Below are positions 7,288 to 15,732 of a stretch of DNA of 64,000 nt, piece by piece. Position 1 is the first letter of the stretch; each line of letters opens with the position of its first letter. Source of the stretch: DATFYM01 sp035315065 (GTDB lineage Bacteria > Acidobacteriota > Terriglobia > UBA7540); assembly GCA_035315065.1 (NCBI GenBank), contig DATFYM010000022.1:5121-69120 (forward strand), read 5' to 3'. Under the pieces are notes generated by a model. The model had not been told where the DNA came from. It did no database searches and was given only the letters and a program-made list of their open reading frames with translations. The position numbers and the translations under genes are program-made.

Positions 7288-8253
7288 TTATACAATCGCG
7301 GCCTTCAACCGCCTTTCCGCAATCGCGATGTAGTCGGGATTCAGTTCCACGCCCACAAAGCGGCGATCTTTTTCCAGGCATACCTGGCCGGTGGTGCCGG
7401 AGCCGAAGAAGGGGTCCAAAACCAGATCGCCGGGTAACGAGCCGAGGGCGAGGCACCACTCCACCAGCGCCGGAGGAAAGGTGGCGAAGTGGGCTTCCCG
7501 GCAAGCCTGGGTATTGATGTCCCAGACGGTGCGCAAGTTCCGGCCGTTGGGGCCCCGCACCACTCCACCGTGATAGGAGTACCGCTCGGATTTGGTGAGC
7601 AGAAAAATGTACTCGTGGCAGCGGGTGGGCCGGTCCTTCACGCTCTCGGGCTGGCAATTGGGTTTGTTCCAAACAATGTCGGCCCGCAGATACCAGCCCT
7701 GGGCCTGAAGCGCGAAGGCCAGCCGCCACGGCACGCCCGTAAGCTCTTTGGGCTTGAGGCCGTCCGGAGTGGGCGGCCGCACCTCCATGGCTCGGCCGGG
7801 GTTTTTCTTGTCCGGCGCGCGCCACGTGCGTCCTCCGGAAGTGTACGAGTCACCAATATTGAGCCACAAAGTTCCGTCATCTCGGAGCACCCGATACACT
7901 TGCTTGAATACCTTGACGAGTTCCTGGATGTATTCCTCAAGCGAAGTTTCAAGGCCGATTTGGCCGGGGATCGCGTAGTCTCTCAGCGACCAATAGGGCG
8001 GCGAGGTAACACAAGACTGGAAGATTCCTGCCGGCATGACGGCAAGAGCCACATGGCTATCGCCGCAGATGATTGCGGATTCCGGCGTATCATCTCCGTT
8101 TTGGGACAAGAAGTCGAAAGAGCTGTGCCGGACTTCTCTCAAGAGATGAACTCGAGGCGTGCCCGGGAACGGCAGAACCGGGCTGCGTGCTGCTCGATGC
8201 CCGTTTGACGGGCTCTTGATGGTGATGGTTGGAGAATCCGTGCGCTCGGCCAT
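7288..8253 (-). CDS. DNA (cytosine-N4 or adenine-N6) methyltransferase, SPPY class
   Basis: This 321-residue enzyme has catalytic motif IV SPPYW (residues 84-88) and the SAM-binding motif I FGSGTTG near residues 283-289, so it is a beta-class amino-methyltransferase with permuted motif order. 'TSPPYWSLRDY' and 'TRCHEYIFLLTKSERYSY' resemble M.SmaI/M.XcyI-type N4-cytosine methylases. A nuclease remnant of XcyI type lies downstream at 5903, so this appears to be the surviving half of a restriction-modification system. The specificity CCCGGG is inferred from that association only. All motifs are intact, so the enzyme is probably active. Confidence 0.88.
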   Translation of the reverse strand: MAERTDSPTITIKSPSNGHRAARSPVLPFPGTPRVHLLREVRHSSFDFLSQNGDDTPESAIICGDSHVALAVMPAGIFQSCVTSPPYWSLRDYAIPGQIGLETSLEEYIQELVKVFKQVYRVLRDDGTLWLNIGDSYTSGGRTWRAPDKKNPGRAMEVRPPTPDGLKPKELTGVPWRLAFALQAQGWYLRADIVWNKPNCQPESVKDRPTRCHEYIFLLTKSERYSYHGGVVRGPNGRNLRTVWDINTQACREAHFATFPPALVEWCLALGSLPGDLVLDPFFGSGTTGQVCLEKDRRFVGVELNPDYIAIAERRLKAAIV

Positions 8254-8532
8254 AAATGTTTCGACGTTCAGATCATCGCCATTCTAACATGCCGGCGCCG
8301 CGCGGATCGCCCGCTTTTTTGCACTTAATGCGGCCAAAGCGTCGCTCTGCCCTTCTGCGTCAATAGCCGAGCAGAGTAACCCATGCCTTCAGCACAGTCC
8401 GCCGCCTTTGGCACGTCGCGGCGCAGCACAATCCACGCAACCGGCCGGGGGCGGAAGCAGCTTCCTGAGAGAATGCCACTTCGGTGAGTCGGCATGCATC
8501 ACAGCTAATATACAAAACTGTGCGAGGTGATG

Positions 8533-9327
8533 ATGCGTATTCTCAAAACGTTCTCGCTCGTATCGCTGATCGCCGGACTTCTCGGAATGGTGGTGTTCGC
8601 CAGCTCCTGCCACCATCGAACAGTGGCCGAATCACACCCGATTCCCGCCCCCACTGCGGCGGAGGTAGCGTCGCCCGCCGCGCCGTCCTGCAACTTAACA
8701 GCGGAGCCCGCCTCGGTGAGTCAAGGCCAGTCTGCAACCCTTACTTGGACCTCGGAGAATGCCACGAACCTGGATTTGGAGCCCGGGTTAGGCCAGCAAC
8801 AAGCGACGGGCTCCGTTAGCGTTACGCCGGAAGGGTCCACCCAATACACCATGACCGCCACCGGTCCTGGCGGGAGCGGCGCGTGTATGGCGCGCGTCAC
8901 CGTGGTGACCCCGCCGCCGTCGTCGTCCGAGGGCGCGGTGGCGCAGGTGAACGAGGAAAACCTGCCTGGCGGAGGGGCAAATGCCGCGATGAGGGACGCT
9001 TTCTTCGACCTGGACAAAGCAGACTTGCGGCCGGATGCACAGGAGGTGCTGAGAGCCGACGCTGAGTATCTGCGGGCTCATGCCGGCGTCCAGGTTGAGA
9101 TCGAAGGGAACTGCGACGCCCGTGGCAGCGAGGAGTACAACCTGGGATTGGGCGATCGACGTGCCGCCGCGGCCCGCGACTTTCTGGTGAACCTCGGGAT
9201 TTCCCCTGCCCGTCTCAAGCCGATCTCTTTCGGAAAGGATCGCCCGGTTTGCACCGAGATGACGGAGGATTGCTGGCAGCAGAACCGTCGCGACCACTTC
9301 GCGATCCAGACGCCGGCGGGATCTTGA
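8533..9327 (+). CDS. OmpA/Pal-family peptidoglycan-associated lipoprotein
   Basis: The 264-residue protein has a signal peptide ending VVFASSC, with C26 as the lipidation site. An Ig-like segment follows (about 55-120), and then an OmpA C-terminal domain (about 150-260) with FFDLDKADLRPDA and the peptidoglycan-binding pattern 'CDARGSEEYNLGLGDRRAAA', ending in RRDHF. Pal tethers the outer membrane to peptidoglycan. I chose ATG 8533 because GAGG (8524-8527) is correctly spaced; ATG 8530 and GTG 8527 are possible. The Ig-like insert between lipobox and OmpA domain makes it longer than E. coli Pal. No tolB is adjacent. Confidence 0.88.
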   Translation: MRILKTFSLVSLIAGLLGMVVFASSCHHRTVAESHPIPAPTAAEVASPAAPSCNLTAEPASVSQGQSATLTWTSENATNLDLEPGLGQQQATGSVSVTPEGSTQYTMTATGPGGSGACMARVTVVTPPPSSSEGAVAQVNEENLPGGGANAAMRDAFFDLDKADLRPDAQEVLRADAEYLRAHAGVQVEIEGNCDARGSEEYNLGLGDRRAAAARDFLVNLGISPARLKPISFGKDRPVCTEMTEDCWQQNRRDHFAIQTPAGS

Positions 9328-9330
9328 TAG

Positions 9331-9735
9331 TTGAAGAGTCGAGGGTCGGGGTAAAAGGGTAAAGGATAAAGGGTAAAGGGTGAAGGCAAGAGTAGTTTTC
9401 ACATTTCACCCTTTACCCTTTACCCGGGTGTGCGACATAAAAGCGAAGCTCCCACCCCCCTGGAGAATGGCGCCTGAGGTTGGTAGCGCGGGCGTCTCGC
9501 CCGCTGTGGTGGGAGCGTCCCGCTCCCGCGCCAAGGAAAGTTCAAGGGCTTCAGAGAAAAGGTAAATGCAAGCCGGACATGGGGACCTGGTTCACGCGGG
9601 CAAGATGCCCGCGACACAGCGGGCGGGACGCCCGCGCTACGTCCAACGGCCCACTTCTCACTTTTATGTCGCACACGCCCTTTACCCTTCACACTTCACA
9701 CTTTACCGTTCACCTTCGACTCTTCAACTCTTAGG
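9331..9735. repeat. compound intergenic hairpin element, GGGTAAA heptad class
   Basis: Outer arms GTTGAAGAGTCGA (9331) and TCGACTCTTCAAC (near 9720) are inverted. Inside are heptad runs GGGTAAA/GGATAAA (9345-9395) with their complements TTTACCC (9403-9425 and again 9677-9710). A second inverted pair is GTGTGCGACATAAAAG (9428) and CTTTTATGTCGCACAC (9662). The centre carries GC-rich hairpins such as GCGGGCGTCTCGCCCGC (near 9488). No gene lies in the 415 bp between the lipoprotein gene and the next start. Confidence 0.75.
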
Positions 9736-9742
9736 GGGGCCG

Positions 9743-10399
9743 ATGTTGGTGGGACACGTCGCAGTAGGTTTGGTGGGGAAGCGTGTGGAGCCCAGACTAT
9801 CCCTCGGCACACTGGTTCTGGCGGCGATGCTCGCCGATCTCCTCTGGTGCATCTTTATGCTCGCCGGAATCGAACATGTGCAGTACAAGCCAGGGATGGG
9901 AGCGGCGAACTACCTCAGCGCCTCCGACATCGCCATGAGCCACAGCTTATTGATGGACGTAATCTGGGCTGGATTGTTCGCCGCCGCCTATTTCTTGCAG
10001 CGGCGCTACCCGCGCGGGGCGTTCGTGCTCTTCGTGGCCGTTCTCAGCCACTGGTTGCTCGATTTCGTTGCTCATCGGCCCGATATGCCGCTGGCGCCGG
10101 GCGGTCACCGGTTTTTCGGATTAGGACTTTGGACCTCCATCCCCGCAACCCTGATAGTAGAGGGCGGTTTCTGGGTGCTGGCGCTAGTTCTTTATGCGCG
10201 CACGACGCATCCCCGGAAGCGCGCCGGCGTCTACGCCTTGTGGAGCGTGGCCGCCTTCCTCACCTTGCTATGGTACGGAAACATCGCCGGGCCCCCGCCT
10301 TCCAACCCGCATACGGCGCCCATCTTCAGCTTGGTTCTCTTCTCGCTGGTGGTGGCATGGGCTTACTGGATGAACCGGCTTCGAAGAATTGACGATTGA
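9743..10399 (+). CDS. integral membrane protein (metal-dependent hydrolase-like, unassigned)
   Basis: The 218-residue product has about six hydrophobic helices and begins MLVGHVAVGLVGKRVEP. The histidine- and aspartate-containing patterns 'GHVAVG', 'MSHSLLMDVIW' and 'SHWLLDFVAHRPDMP' recall the YdjM/DUF457-type membrane 'metal-dependent hydrolase' group, but I cannot place it firmly. ATG 9743 follows AGGGGGG. The last residues (RRIDD) and the stop codon are supplied by the first copy of the GAATTGACGATTGA repeat, so the native C terminus may once have differed. Confidence 0.65.
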   Translation: MLVGHVAVGLVGKRVEPRLSLGTLVLAAMLADLLWCIFMLAGIEHVQYKPGMGAANYLSASDIAMSHSLLMDVIWAGLFAAAYFLQRRYPRGAFVLFVAVLSHWLLDFVAHRPDMPLAPGGHRFFGLGLWTSIPATLIVEGGFWVLALVLYARTTHPRKRAGVYALWSVAAFLTLLWYGNIAGPPPSNPHTAPIFSLVLFSLVVAWAYWMNRLRRIDD

Positions 10400-10540
10400 C
10401 GATTGGAAGCATTTTGGATTTTGGATTAAAGAAACCGCGTCCCTGGTCGTTTGGCCTCCGGTGAGAACCAACAACTCCTCCCTCTTCAATCCAAAATCCA
10501 AAACCCAAAATCTCCTTTCCCAATCGTCAATCGGCAATTC
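10386..10540. repeat. nested hairpin: TTGACGA class enclosing TTTTGGA class
   Basis: Outer arms GAATTGACGATTGACGATTG (10386 onward) and CAATCGTCAATCGGCAATTC (10521-10540) are inverted. Just inside them ATTTTGGATTTTGGATTA (10410) pairs with AATCCAAAATCCAAAACCC (near 10487). Both arms have a 7-base period. The element overlaps the last codons of the upstream gene. Confidence 0.85.
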
Positions 10541-10617
10541 CAGAAGGTCCTCGCATTTCCATCCGCCGTGTGGTTTCATGCTCCATTAGGCTTTTCAGTC
10601 CGCACCAGGAGGAGTTC

Positions 10618-11739
10618 ATGGTCATCACTCGACACAGACGCACAAGCATCATCATCGCCGCGATCTCAGCCCTGCTCTTGCTATTCATGCCGGTACGATC
10701 GGCGCCAAAGGGGCAAGCCAACTCGGCCAATCCGGCCAACCAAGCCACCCCTGCCAGCGCGGTCCCGCAGACCGACACTTGCACGGTCGATCCGGACGGC
10801 ACGGCACACGTCACCCGCGTGGTCCCGGTGCCGCAAACGATCAGCCCGGAGGCGCAGAAGTTCATCTCGCGGCCGGGACCCTCAGGTCCGGAGCCCACGC
10901 TCGCCGAGCGCCGCGCGAACACCGACAGGTTCCGCATCGGCCGGGCGGAGGAGGCGCGCAAGCTCTACCCCGTGGACGTCAAGGAGGAGACGATCGGCGG
11001 CGTCCGATGTGACGTCATCAAGCCGCTCAACCCTCCTGCGGCCAAGCGAAACCGCGTACTCATCAACGTGCATGGCGGGGGTTTCAACTCCGACTCCGGT
11101 TCGCTCGTGGAGGGAATTCCCATCGCCAACCTCACCCAGACCACGGTGGTGTCCGTTTATTATCGGCTGGCGCCGGAACACCCGTTCCCCGCTGCGGTGG
11201 ACGATACGGTGGCGGTTTTCAAGCAACTGTTGAAGACTTACAAGCCGGCAAAGATGGGGTTGTTCGGCACCTCTGCCGGCGCCATCCTCACCGCCGAAGT
11301 CGCCGTCCGGCTGCGGCACGACGGCCTGCCACTTCCCGGCGTCCTGGGTATTTTCTCAGGGACGGGCGACATGGGCAGGGCCGGAGACTCCCAGGCCCTC
11401 TACACCGTTCAGGGATTCGGCGGACGGCTAGAGCCTCCGTCGAAGACGCCGCACTTGTCAGCTTACATCGGCGCGACCGATCCCAAGGACCCGGCGCTGT
11501 CGCCGATCTACGCCGACCTGAAGGGATTTCCGCCCACCCTGTTTGTTACCAGCACCCGCGACTTGTTGCTCAGCGGGACCTCGGACCTGCACCGCGCTTT
11601 CCTCCGCGCCGGCGTGGACGCCGAACTCGTGGTGTTTGAGGCGTTGCCGCACGCCTTTTGGTATGACTATCGCCTGCCCGAAACGAAGGAAGCCCTGGAC
11701 ATCATGGCCCGGTTTCTCGATCAGAAGCTCGGGGGTTAG
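10618..11739 (+). CDS. secreted alpha/beta hydrolase, HSL/Aes esterase family
   Basis: The 373-residue protein has an N-terminal signal segment (SIIIAAISALLLLFMPVRSA), then a hydrolase domain. The oxyanion-hole motif is HGGGF (NVHGGGFNSDSGS), the nucleophile elbow is GTSAGA, and an acidic residue (TSTRDLLLSG) and histidine (ALPHAFWYDY) complete the triad. The 'YRLAPEHPFPAAVDD' motif is typical of hormone-sensitive-lipase-type esterases. The start ATG 10618 has a perfect AGGAGG (10607-10612). The substrate is probably a small ester. It stands alone. Confidence 0.9.
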   Translation: MVITRHRRTSIIIAAISALLLLFMPVRSAPKGQANSANPANQATPASAVPQTDTCTVDPDGTAHVTRVVPVPQTISPEAQKFISRPGPSGPEPTLAERRANTDRFRIGRAEEARKLYPVDVKEETIGGVRCDVIKPLNPPAAKRNRVLINVHGGGFNSDSGSLVEGIPIANLTQTTVVSVYYRLAPEHPFPAAVDDTVAVFKQLLKTYKPAKMGLFGTSAGAILTAEVAVRLRHDGLPLPGVLGIFSGTGDMGRAGDSQALYTVQGFGGRLEPPSKTPHLSAYIGATDPKDPALSPIYADLKGFPPTLFVTSTRDLLLSGTSDLHRAFLRAGVDAELVVFEALPHAFWYDYRLPETKEALDIMARFLDQKLGG

Positions 11740-11759
11740 AGGAATGACGTGTGAAGGAT

Positions 11760-11790
11760 TAAACGCAGAGGCACTGAGACGCAGAGATGA
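11760..11790. repeat. single arm of the CACAGAGG 8-base-period repeat
   Basis: AAACGCAGAGGCACTGAGAC, then GCAGAGATGA, is one arm of the family found complete at 12883 and 21458. No matching arm is present here, so it is a solo or decayed copy. Confidence 0.6.
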
Positions 11791-11822
11791 AGAGAGAAGA
11801 GTAAGGAGAATGACATGAGAAC

Positions 11823-11856
11823 AAAAAGCGGCCACCTCGGGAGGAGGTAGCCGCTT
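11823..11856 (-). terminator. rho-independent terminator for the PEP-CTERM gene
   Basis: On the minus strand, AGCGGCTACCTC pairs with GAGGTGGCCGCT (one wobble/mismatch) and is followed by TTTTTG. It lies 45 bp beyond the stop of the gene at 11901-12440. Confidence 0.8.
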
Positions 11857-11900
11857 GCTAGAGACCTTTGGTTTCGGAAGAGTTGAGGAACTCGTTGTCG

Positions 11901-12440
11901 CTACCCAACAAGCAGATGTCGTCGCAACAGTCCGGCGGCAAGGAAGAACGCCGTGCCCAACAGCAACATCGAAGCCGGCTCCGGGGTCGCCGTCATGTTG
12001 CCAGTGTCATTATAGCCATTGTTTTGATACAACTGGTAGCTGCCGGGGCCGTTACTGAATAGGTTAATCTCGACCCCAGCGTCTGCAAAGAGCAGGCCGC
12101 CGTTGTCGATCACCGGGTCCGCTCCAGGCGTGAGCACATTGTCGTAAATGAAGTACCCAGATGGGCTGTACTGTAGCGCACCGGTTGGGCTGGGACTCAG
12201 GTACAGGTCTATCTGTCCTGTGGTAAAACCACCGCCAGTACCGTTGTTTATGTCAATGTATCCACTGGTGATGAGATCCACGCCGGGGGAGAGCACGCTA
12301 TCGGCGAGGTACACGCTGGCGGTGACGCCGTCGCCGTTGGTGGAAGCGTAGGCGTAAGTAAAAGTGTCTGCCACTAAGGGGGTGACGCCCATAAGAACCA
12401 AAGCCGCAACCAGCACAAACAGCAAGTGAGTTTTCTTCAA
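11901..12440 (-). CDS. PEP-CTERM sorting-domain exported protein
   Basis: The 179-residue protein has a signal peptide (LLFVLVAALVLMGVTPLVAD), a beta-rich middle domain rich in G, Y and N, and a C-terminal sorting signal TPEPASMLLLGTAFFLAAGL followed by LRRH. PEP-CTERM proteins are processed by exosortase (EpsH/XrtA family) and usually reach the cell surface or exopolysaccharide matrix. The start is TTG at 12440 with AGGAGG five bases upstream. A terminator follows. No exosortase gene is in this window. The function of the middle domain is unknown. Confidence 0.9.
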   Translation of the reverse strand: MKKTHLLFVLVAALVLMGVTPLVADTFTYAYASTNGDGVTASVYLADSVLSPGVDLITSGYIDINNGTGGGFTTGQIDLYLSPSPTGALQYSPSGYFIYDNVLTPGADPVIDNGGLLFADAGVEINLFSNGPGSYQLYQNNGYNDTGNMTATPEPASMLLLGTAFFLAAGLLRRHLLVG

Positions 12441-12600
12441 ACTATCCTCCTGAGCCCTCGTGATTCCCCGCCTTAAGGCAGAGGAAGGGTCCGCATAGAA
12501 AGTAACGCGCGGCGACCGGCGCCGCCCATGGTCCCAAGGTCCTGTGCCCCAGGTAGTACTCAGGTAGTACTAAAGTTTAAGGAGTCCGGTGCCTAACAGG

Positions 12601-12873
12601 GTGGGCGCCGTGGTGAGTAGGTCCACGCCTTCGTGAAGTACTCGATCGATGCGGGGCCTCGCCCAGATTGGCGGCCTGGTGGTGGATAAGGGCCATCGCG
12701 GCGCGGGCCTAGGCAAGCTCTTGATGGGCGAAGCTGAGGAATGGGCGCGCTCACGAGAGCTGGAGGGCGTCTATCTGCGGTCCAACGTGCTTCGCGAGGC
12801 AGCGCACGCCTTCTATGAAGCGATTGGCTTCCGCAGGATCAAGAGCCAACACTGCTTTTTGAAGCTGCTCTGA
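12601..12873 (+). pseudogene. GNAT acetyltransferase fragment
   Basis: From 12649 the frame encodes LAQIGGLVVDKGHRGAGLGK, then LLMGEAEEWARSRE and the 'AHAFYEAIGFRRIKSQHCFLKLL' end of a GNAT fold, including the acetyl-CoA loop H-R-G-A-G-L-G. The N-terminal half is missing. In the same frame upstream, 12601-12633 reads VGAVVSRSTPS and then a stop, consistent with a disrupted older gene. A short product of 74 residues could be made but would lack half of the fold. Confidence 0.75.
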
Positions 12874-12882
12874 CCAGCGCTA

Positions 12883-13012
12883 AGAATTGAACACAGAGGC
12901 ACGGAGGCACAGAGAAGAGAAAGAGAAATCACACGAAGATGTCTCTTTTTCCGACGCTTCCGATTTTTTCTCTGCGCCTCTGTGTCTCTGTGTTGGAAGC
13001 TCCTTCGCAATT
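12883..13012. repeat. CACAGAGG-class hairpin (8-base period)
   Basis: The left arm CACAGAGGCACGGAGGCACA (12892) is an 8-base tandem. The right arm is TCTGCGCCTCTGTGTCTCTG (near 12970). The loop includes ATCACACGAAGATGTCTC, homologous to the loop of the copy at 21458. AATTG/CAATT closes the base. It sits between convergent genes. Confidence 0.85.
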
Positions 13013-13029
13013 ACTTCGCACCTTCGCCG

Positions 13030-14133
13030 CTACAAGATCAACATGCAGTCGCCATAGCTATAGAAGCGGTAACGCTCGGCCACGGCGTGCTGATAAGCGC
13101 GCTGGACGAAGTCGCGCCCGGCGAACGCGGAAACCAGCATCAACAAGGTCGACTTGGGTAGATGAAAATTGGTGAGCATGGCGCTCGTCACCTGGAACTG
13201 AAAGCCGGGCAGGATGAACAGACTTGTCTCGCCCGCAGCGGCGACGATTTTGCCCCCATTTTCGCGCGCTATGTGTTCGAGGGTTCGGACGGTGGTGGTT
13301 CCCACGGCGACCACGCGGCGGCCACGCTCCTTGGCCCGGCGGATGGCTTCCGCCGCAGCCTCGCCGACCTCAAAACGTTCTGCCTCCATCTTGTGGTTCT
13401 CAACTTGCGCCGCATGGACCGGCTGAAAGGTCCCTAGTCCCACATGCAAGGTGATTTCGCAGCTTTCGATTCCCTGCGCGCGCAACTGCCCGAGGACTCG
13501 CTCGCTGAAGTGGAAGCCGGCAGTGGGCGCAGCCACGGCGCCGCGCACTTTGGCGTAGACCGTCTGGTAGGCGTCGCGATCGGCCGCCTTGTCGGGGCGA
13601 TGGATGTAGGGCGGCAGCGGCACGTGGCCGAGACGATCGATGGCCTCGTCAACCTGCTCAGGCGAGCCCGAGCGCGCTCGCAGGCGGACTTGGCGCACGC
13701 CGTAGTCGCCACGCGCCAGCACTTCCGCTTCAAGTTCGCCGTCGCCGAACACCAGCACTTCACCGGTTCGGATCTTGCGACCCGGGCGGACGAGCGCTTG
13801 CCACACCTCATCGCTCTCGCGACGGGTGAGCAGCAGCTCGACTTCGGCGCTGAGGTGCTCGCGGATGGCGGGGTTGTTCTTGCCGATCGGCTGCGCGGTG
13901 ACGCCGCGCCGGCAGCCCAGCAACCGGGCAGGAAAGACCTTGGTATTGTTGAAGACCAGCAAGTCGCCGGGTTCGAGCAAATACGGAAGATCACGGAAGG
14001 CACGATCCTCATAGACGCCATGGGCTCCACTGGCCGGATGCAGCACCATCATGCGCGACGCGTCGCGTTCCGGAAGCGGCTGCTGGGCGATCAGTTCGGC
14101 GGGGAGCGGGTAATCGAAGTCGTCGAGGAGCAT
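13030..14133 (-). CDS. queA: S-adenosylmethionine:tRNA ribosyltransferase-isomerase
   Basis: QueA transfers and isomerises the ribosyl moiety of SAM onto 7-aminomethyl-7-deazaguanine in tRNA, giving epoxyqueuosine. The 367-residue protein starts MLLDDFDYPLPAELIAQQPL, carries 'DRDAYQTVYAKVRGAVAAPTAGFHF' and 'TLHVGLGTFQPV', and ends 'YRFYSYGDCMLIL', all signature QueA segments. Length is slightly above the usual ~350 owing to a short insertion (RRGVTAQPIGKNNPAIRE). Other queuosine genes are not adjacent. It is transcribed divergently from the RlmI-like gene. Confidence 0.97.
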   Translation of the reverse strand: MLLDDFDYPLPAELIAQQPLPERDASRMMVLHPASGAHGVYEDRAFRDLPYLLEPGDLLVFNNTKVFPARLLGCRRGVTAQPIGKNNPAIREHLSAEVELLLTRRESDEVWQALVRPGRKIRTGEVLVFGDGELEAEVLARGDYGVRQVRLRARSGSPEQVDEAIDRLGHVPLPPYIHRPDKAADRDAYQTVYAKVRGAVAAPTAGFHFSERVLGQLRAQGIESCEITLHVGLGTFQPVHAAQVENHKMEAERFEVGEAAAEAIRRAKERGRRVVAVGTTTVRTLEHIARENGGKIVAAAGETSLFILPGFQFQVTSAMLTNFHLPKSTLLMLVSAFAGRDFVQRAYQHAVAERYRFYSYGDCMLIL

Positions 14134-14172
14134 GAGACCTCAATTGTAGATGAACTTTGCAGGAGTCAAGAG

Positions 14173-14290
14173 GCAGAAGCCAATTGTGAATAGTGAATGG
14201 TGAATAGTGAATAGTGAATGGTGAATGGAAGACGAATCTTGTAATTCACCATTCACTATTCACCATCCACTATTCACAATTGGCTTCTGC
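14173..14290. repeat. GTGAATA/G heptad hairpin with perfect terminal inverted repeats
   Basis: It begins GCAGAAGCCAATT (14173) and ends AATTGGCTTCTGC (14290), an exact 13-bp terminal repeat. Between are six tandem heptamers GTGAATA or GTGAATG, a short loop (GAAGACGAATCTTG), and the complementary run ATTCACCATTCACTATTCAC. It occupies the divergent promoter region of queA and the RlmI-like gene. Confidence 0.9.
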
Positions 14291-14302
14291 TAGAGTGATG
14301 AT

Positions 14303-15469
14303 GTGACTCCATGCAGCGTCGTTATCTCGCAGCGTGGCGTGGACCGCATTCTCGCGGGTCATCCGTGGATCTATCGCGCGGATATCGAGGATGCTTCCGG
14401 TGTCGAGCCGGGCGCCGTGGTCCGTGTCGTCGACCACCGAAAGGGTTTCTGGGGGCAGGCGTTTTATAGTTCCCAGTCGCAAATCGCGCTGCGCCTGTTG
14501 ACGCGCGAAAAGCGCCCCTTCGACCGCGACTTCCTCGCCGAGCGCATCGCCGCCGCCGCCGTGTTCCGCCAGCAGGTTGTGGAAGGAGCTCAGGCATATC
14601 GCCTCGTCTCGTCCGAAGGCGACTTGCTGCCCAGCCTCGTCATCGATCGTTATGCCGATTGCTTCGCGTTGCAGACGCTGAGCCAAGGCGCGGATCGGCT
14701 GAAGCCGATGGTGGTGGAAATCCTGCAACAGCAGTTTGCTCCGCGCGCGATTCTGGAGCGGAACGACGTCGCGATTCGCTGCCTGGAGGGGCTGCCGGAG
14801 CAGAAGGGCGTCGTGGCGGGCGAGAACGTGAGTGAAGTGGTGGTGGAAGAGAACGGCGTGAAGGTGGTCTTCGATCTTCTCGCTGGCCAGAAGACTGGCG
14901 GTTTCCTCGACCAGCGTGAGAATCGCGCCGCCGCGCAGCGCTACGCGCGAGGCCGAGCGTTCGATGGCTTTTGCTATACCGGCGGCTTCGCGCTGGCCAT
15001 GGCTGGGAAGTGTGACGCCGTCGTCGGCGTTGACAGTTCCCCCGAAGCGCTCCAAGCTGCTGCCCGCAACCAGCAATTGAACGGCAATCCGAACATCGAG
15101 TGGACGGAGGCGAACTGCTTCGACTTCTTGAAGGCCGCCGATCAGCGCGGGGAGCGCTTCGACACTATGGTGCTGGACCCGCCCGCCTTCGCCCGGCAGA
15201 AGTCACACCGCGAATCGGCGCTGCGCGGCTACAAAGAGTTGAACCTGCGCGCGCTGAAGATGCTGAACCCGGGCGGGTTTCTCATCACGTGCTCGTGCTC
15301 CTATCACGTGAGCGAGTCGGACCTGCTCGAAGTGGTGGCCAGCGCCGCGCTCGACGCCCATCGGACGGTCAGCGTGGTGGAGCGGCGGACCCAGTCGCGC
15401 GATCATCCGATTTTGCTCACGGTGCCGGAGACACACTATTTGAAGTGTTTGATCCTGCGCGCGCTATGA
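14303..15469 (+). CDS. class I SAM-dependent rRNA methyltransferase (RlmI/YccW-like)
   Basis: The product is 388 residues from GTG 14303. It has an N-terminal PUA-like domain (GVDRILAGHPWIYRADIEDA) and a Rossmann methyltransferase domain: motif I FCYTGGFALAMAG, acidic motif II VVGVDSSPEAL, and catalytic region VLDPPAFARQKS followed by CSCSYHV. This is the layout of E. coli RlmI, which makes m5C1962 in 23S rRNA. A cysteine in 'CSCSYH' fits m5C chemistry. The exact target is inferred from the family. The repeat at 14173-14290 ends 12 bp before the start. Confidence 0.92.
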   Translation: MTPCSVVISQRGVDRILAGHPWIYRADIEDASGVEPGAVVRVVDHRKGFWGQAFYSSQSQIALRLLTREKRPFDRDFLAERIAAAAVFRQQVVEGAQAYRLVSSEGDLLPSLVIDRYADCFALQTLSQGADRLKPMVVEILQQQFAPRAILERNDVAIRCLEGLPEQKGVVAGENVSEVVVEENGVKVVFDLLAGQKTGGFLDQRENRAAAQRYARGRAFDGFCYTGGFALAMAGKCDAVVGVDSSPEALQAAARNQQLNGNPNIEWTEANCFDFLKAADQRGERFDTMVLDPPAFARQKSHRESALRGYKELNLRALKMLNPGGFLITCSCSYHVSESDLLEVVASAALDAHRTVSVVERRTQSRDHPILLTVPETHYLKCLILRAL

Positions 15470-15471
15470 GG

Positions 15472-15640
15472 AAGGGAGTAGGGAGTAGCGAATAGGGAGT
15501 AGGGGGAAAGGAAGGAAGAATTGACGATTGACGATTGGAAGAAAGGGTCATTGACAATCGTGGTGGTTTCTTGAAAGGGCTGAGTGGCTTGCCTACTGAT
15601 CTCTTTCAATCGTCAATCGTCAATCTGCAATCGGCAATTC
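15472..15640. repeat. GGGAGTA heptads followed by a TTGACGA-class hairpin (core copy 1)
   Basis: Unpaired heptads GGGAGTA/GCGAATA (15474-15505) lead into a hairpin with arms GAATTGACGATTGACGATTG (15518) and CAATCGTCAATCTGCAATCG (15618-15640). The ~80-bp interior, including GGCTTGCCTA, is homologous to the interiors at 17828 and 33080. Confidence 0.85.
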
Positions 15641-15732
15641 TTTGTTGGTAGCCGTAGCGGACCCCAGATTGGGTGGGCACAGGGGTTGAAAAGAGTTGGG
15701 CATCATTGCACGCTAAGGACAAGGGGAATTCG

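Noticed and set aside
9331..9735. Heptad hairpins considered simply as rho-independent terminators
   Set aside because: Stems are long and often AT- or mixed-composition, lack a following T-run, can lie upstream of genes or within genes, and share homologous loops; some may still act as terminators secondarily.
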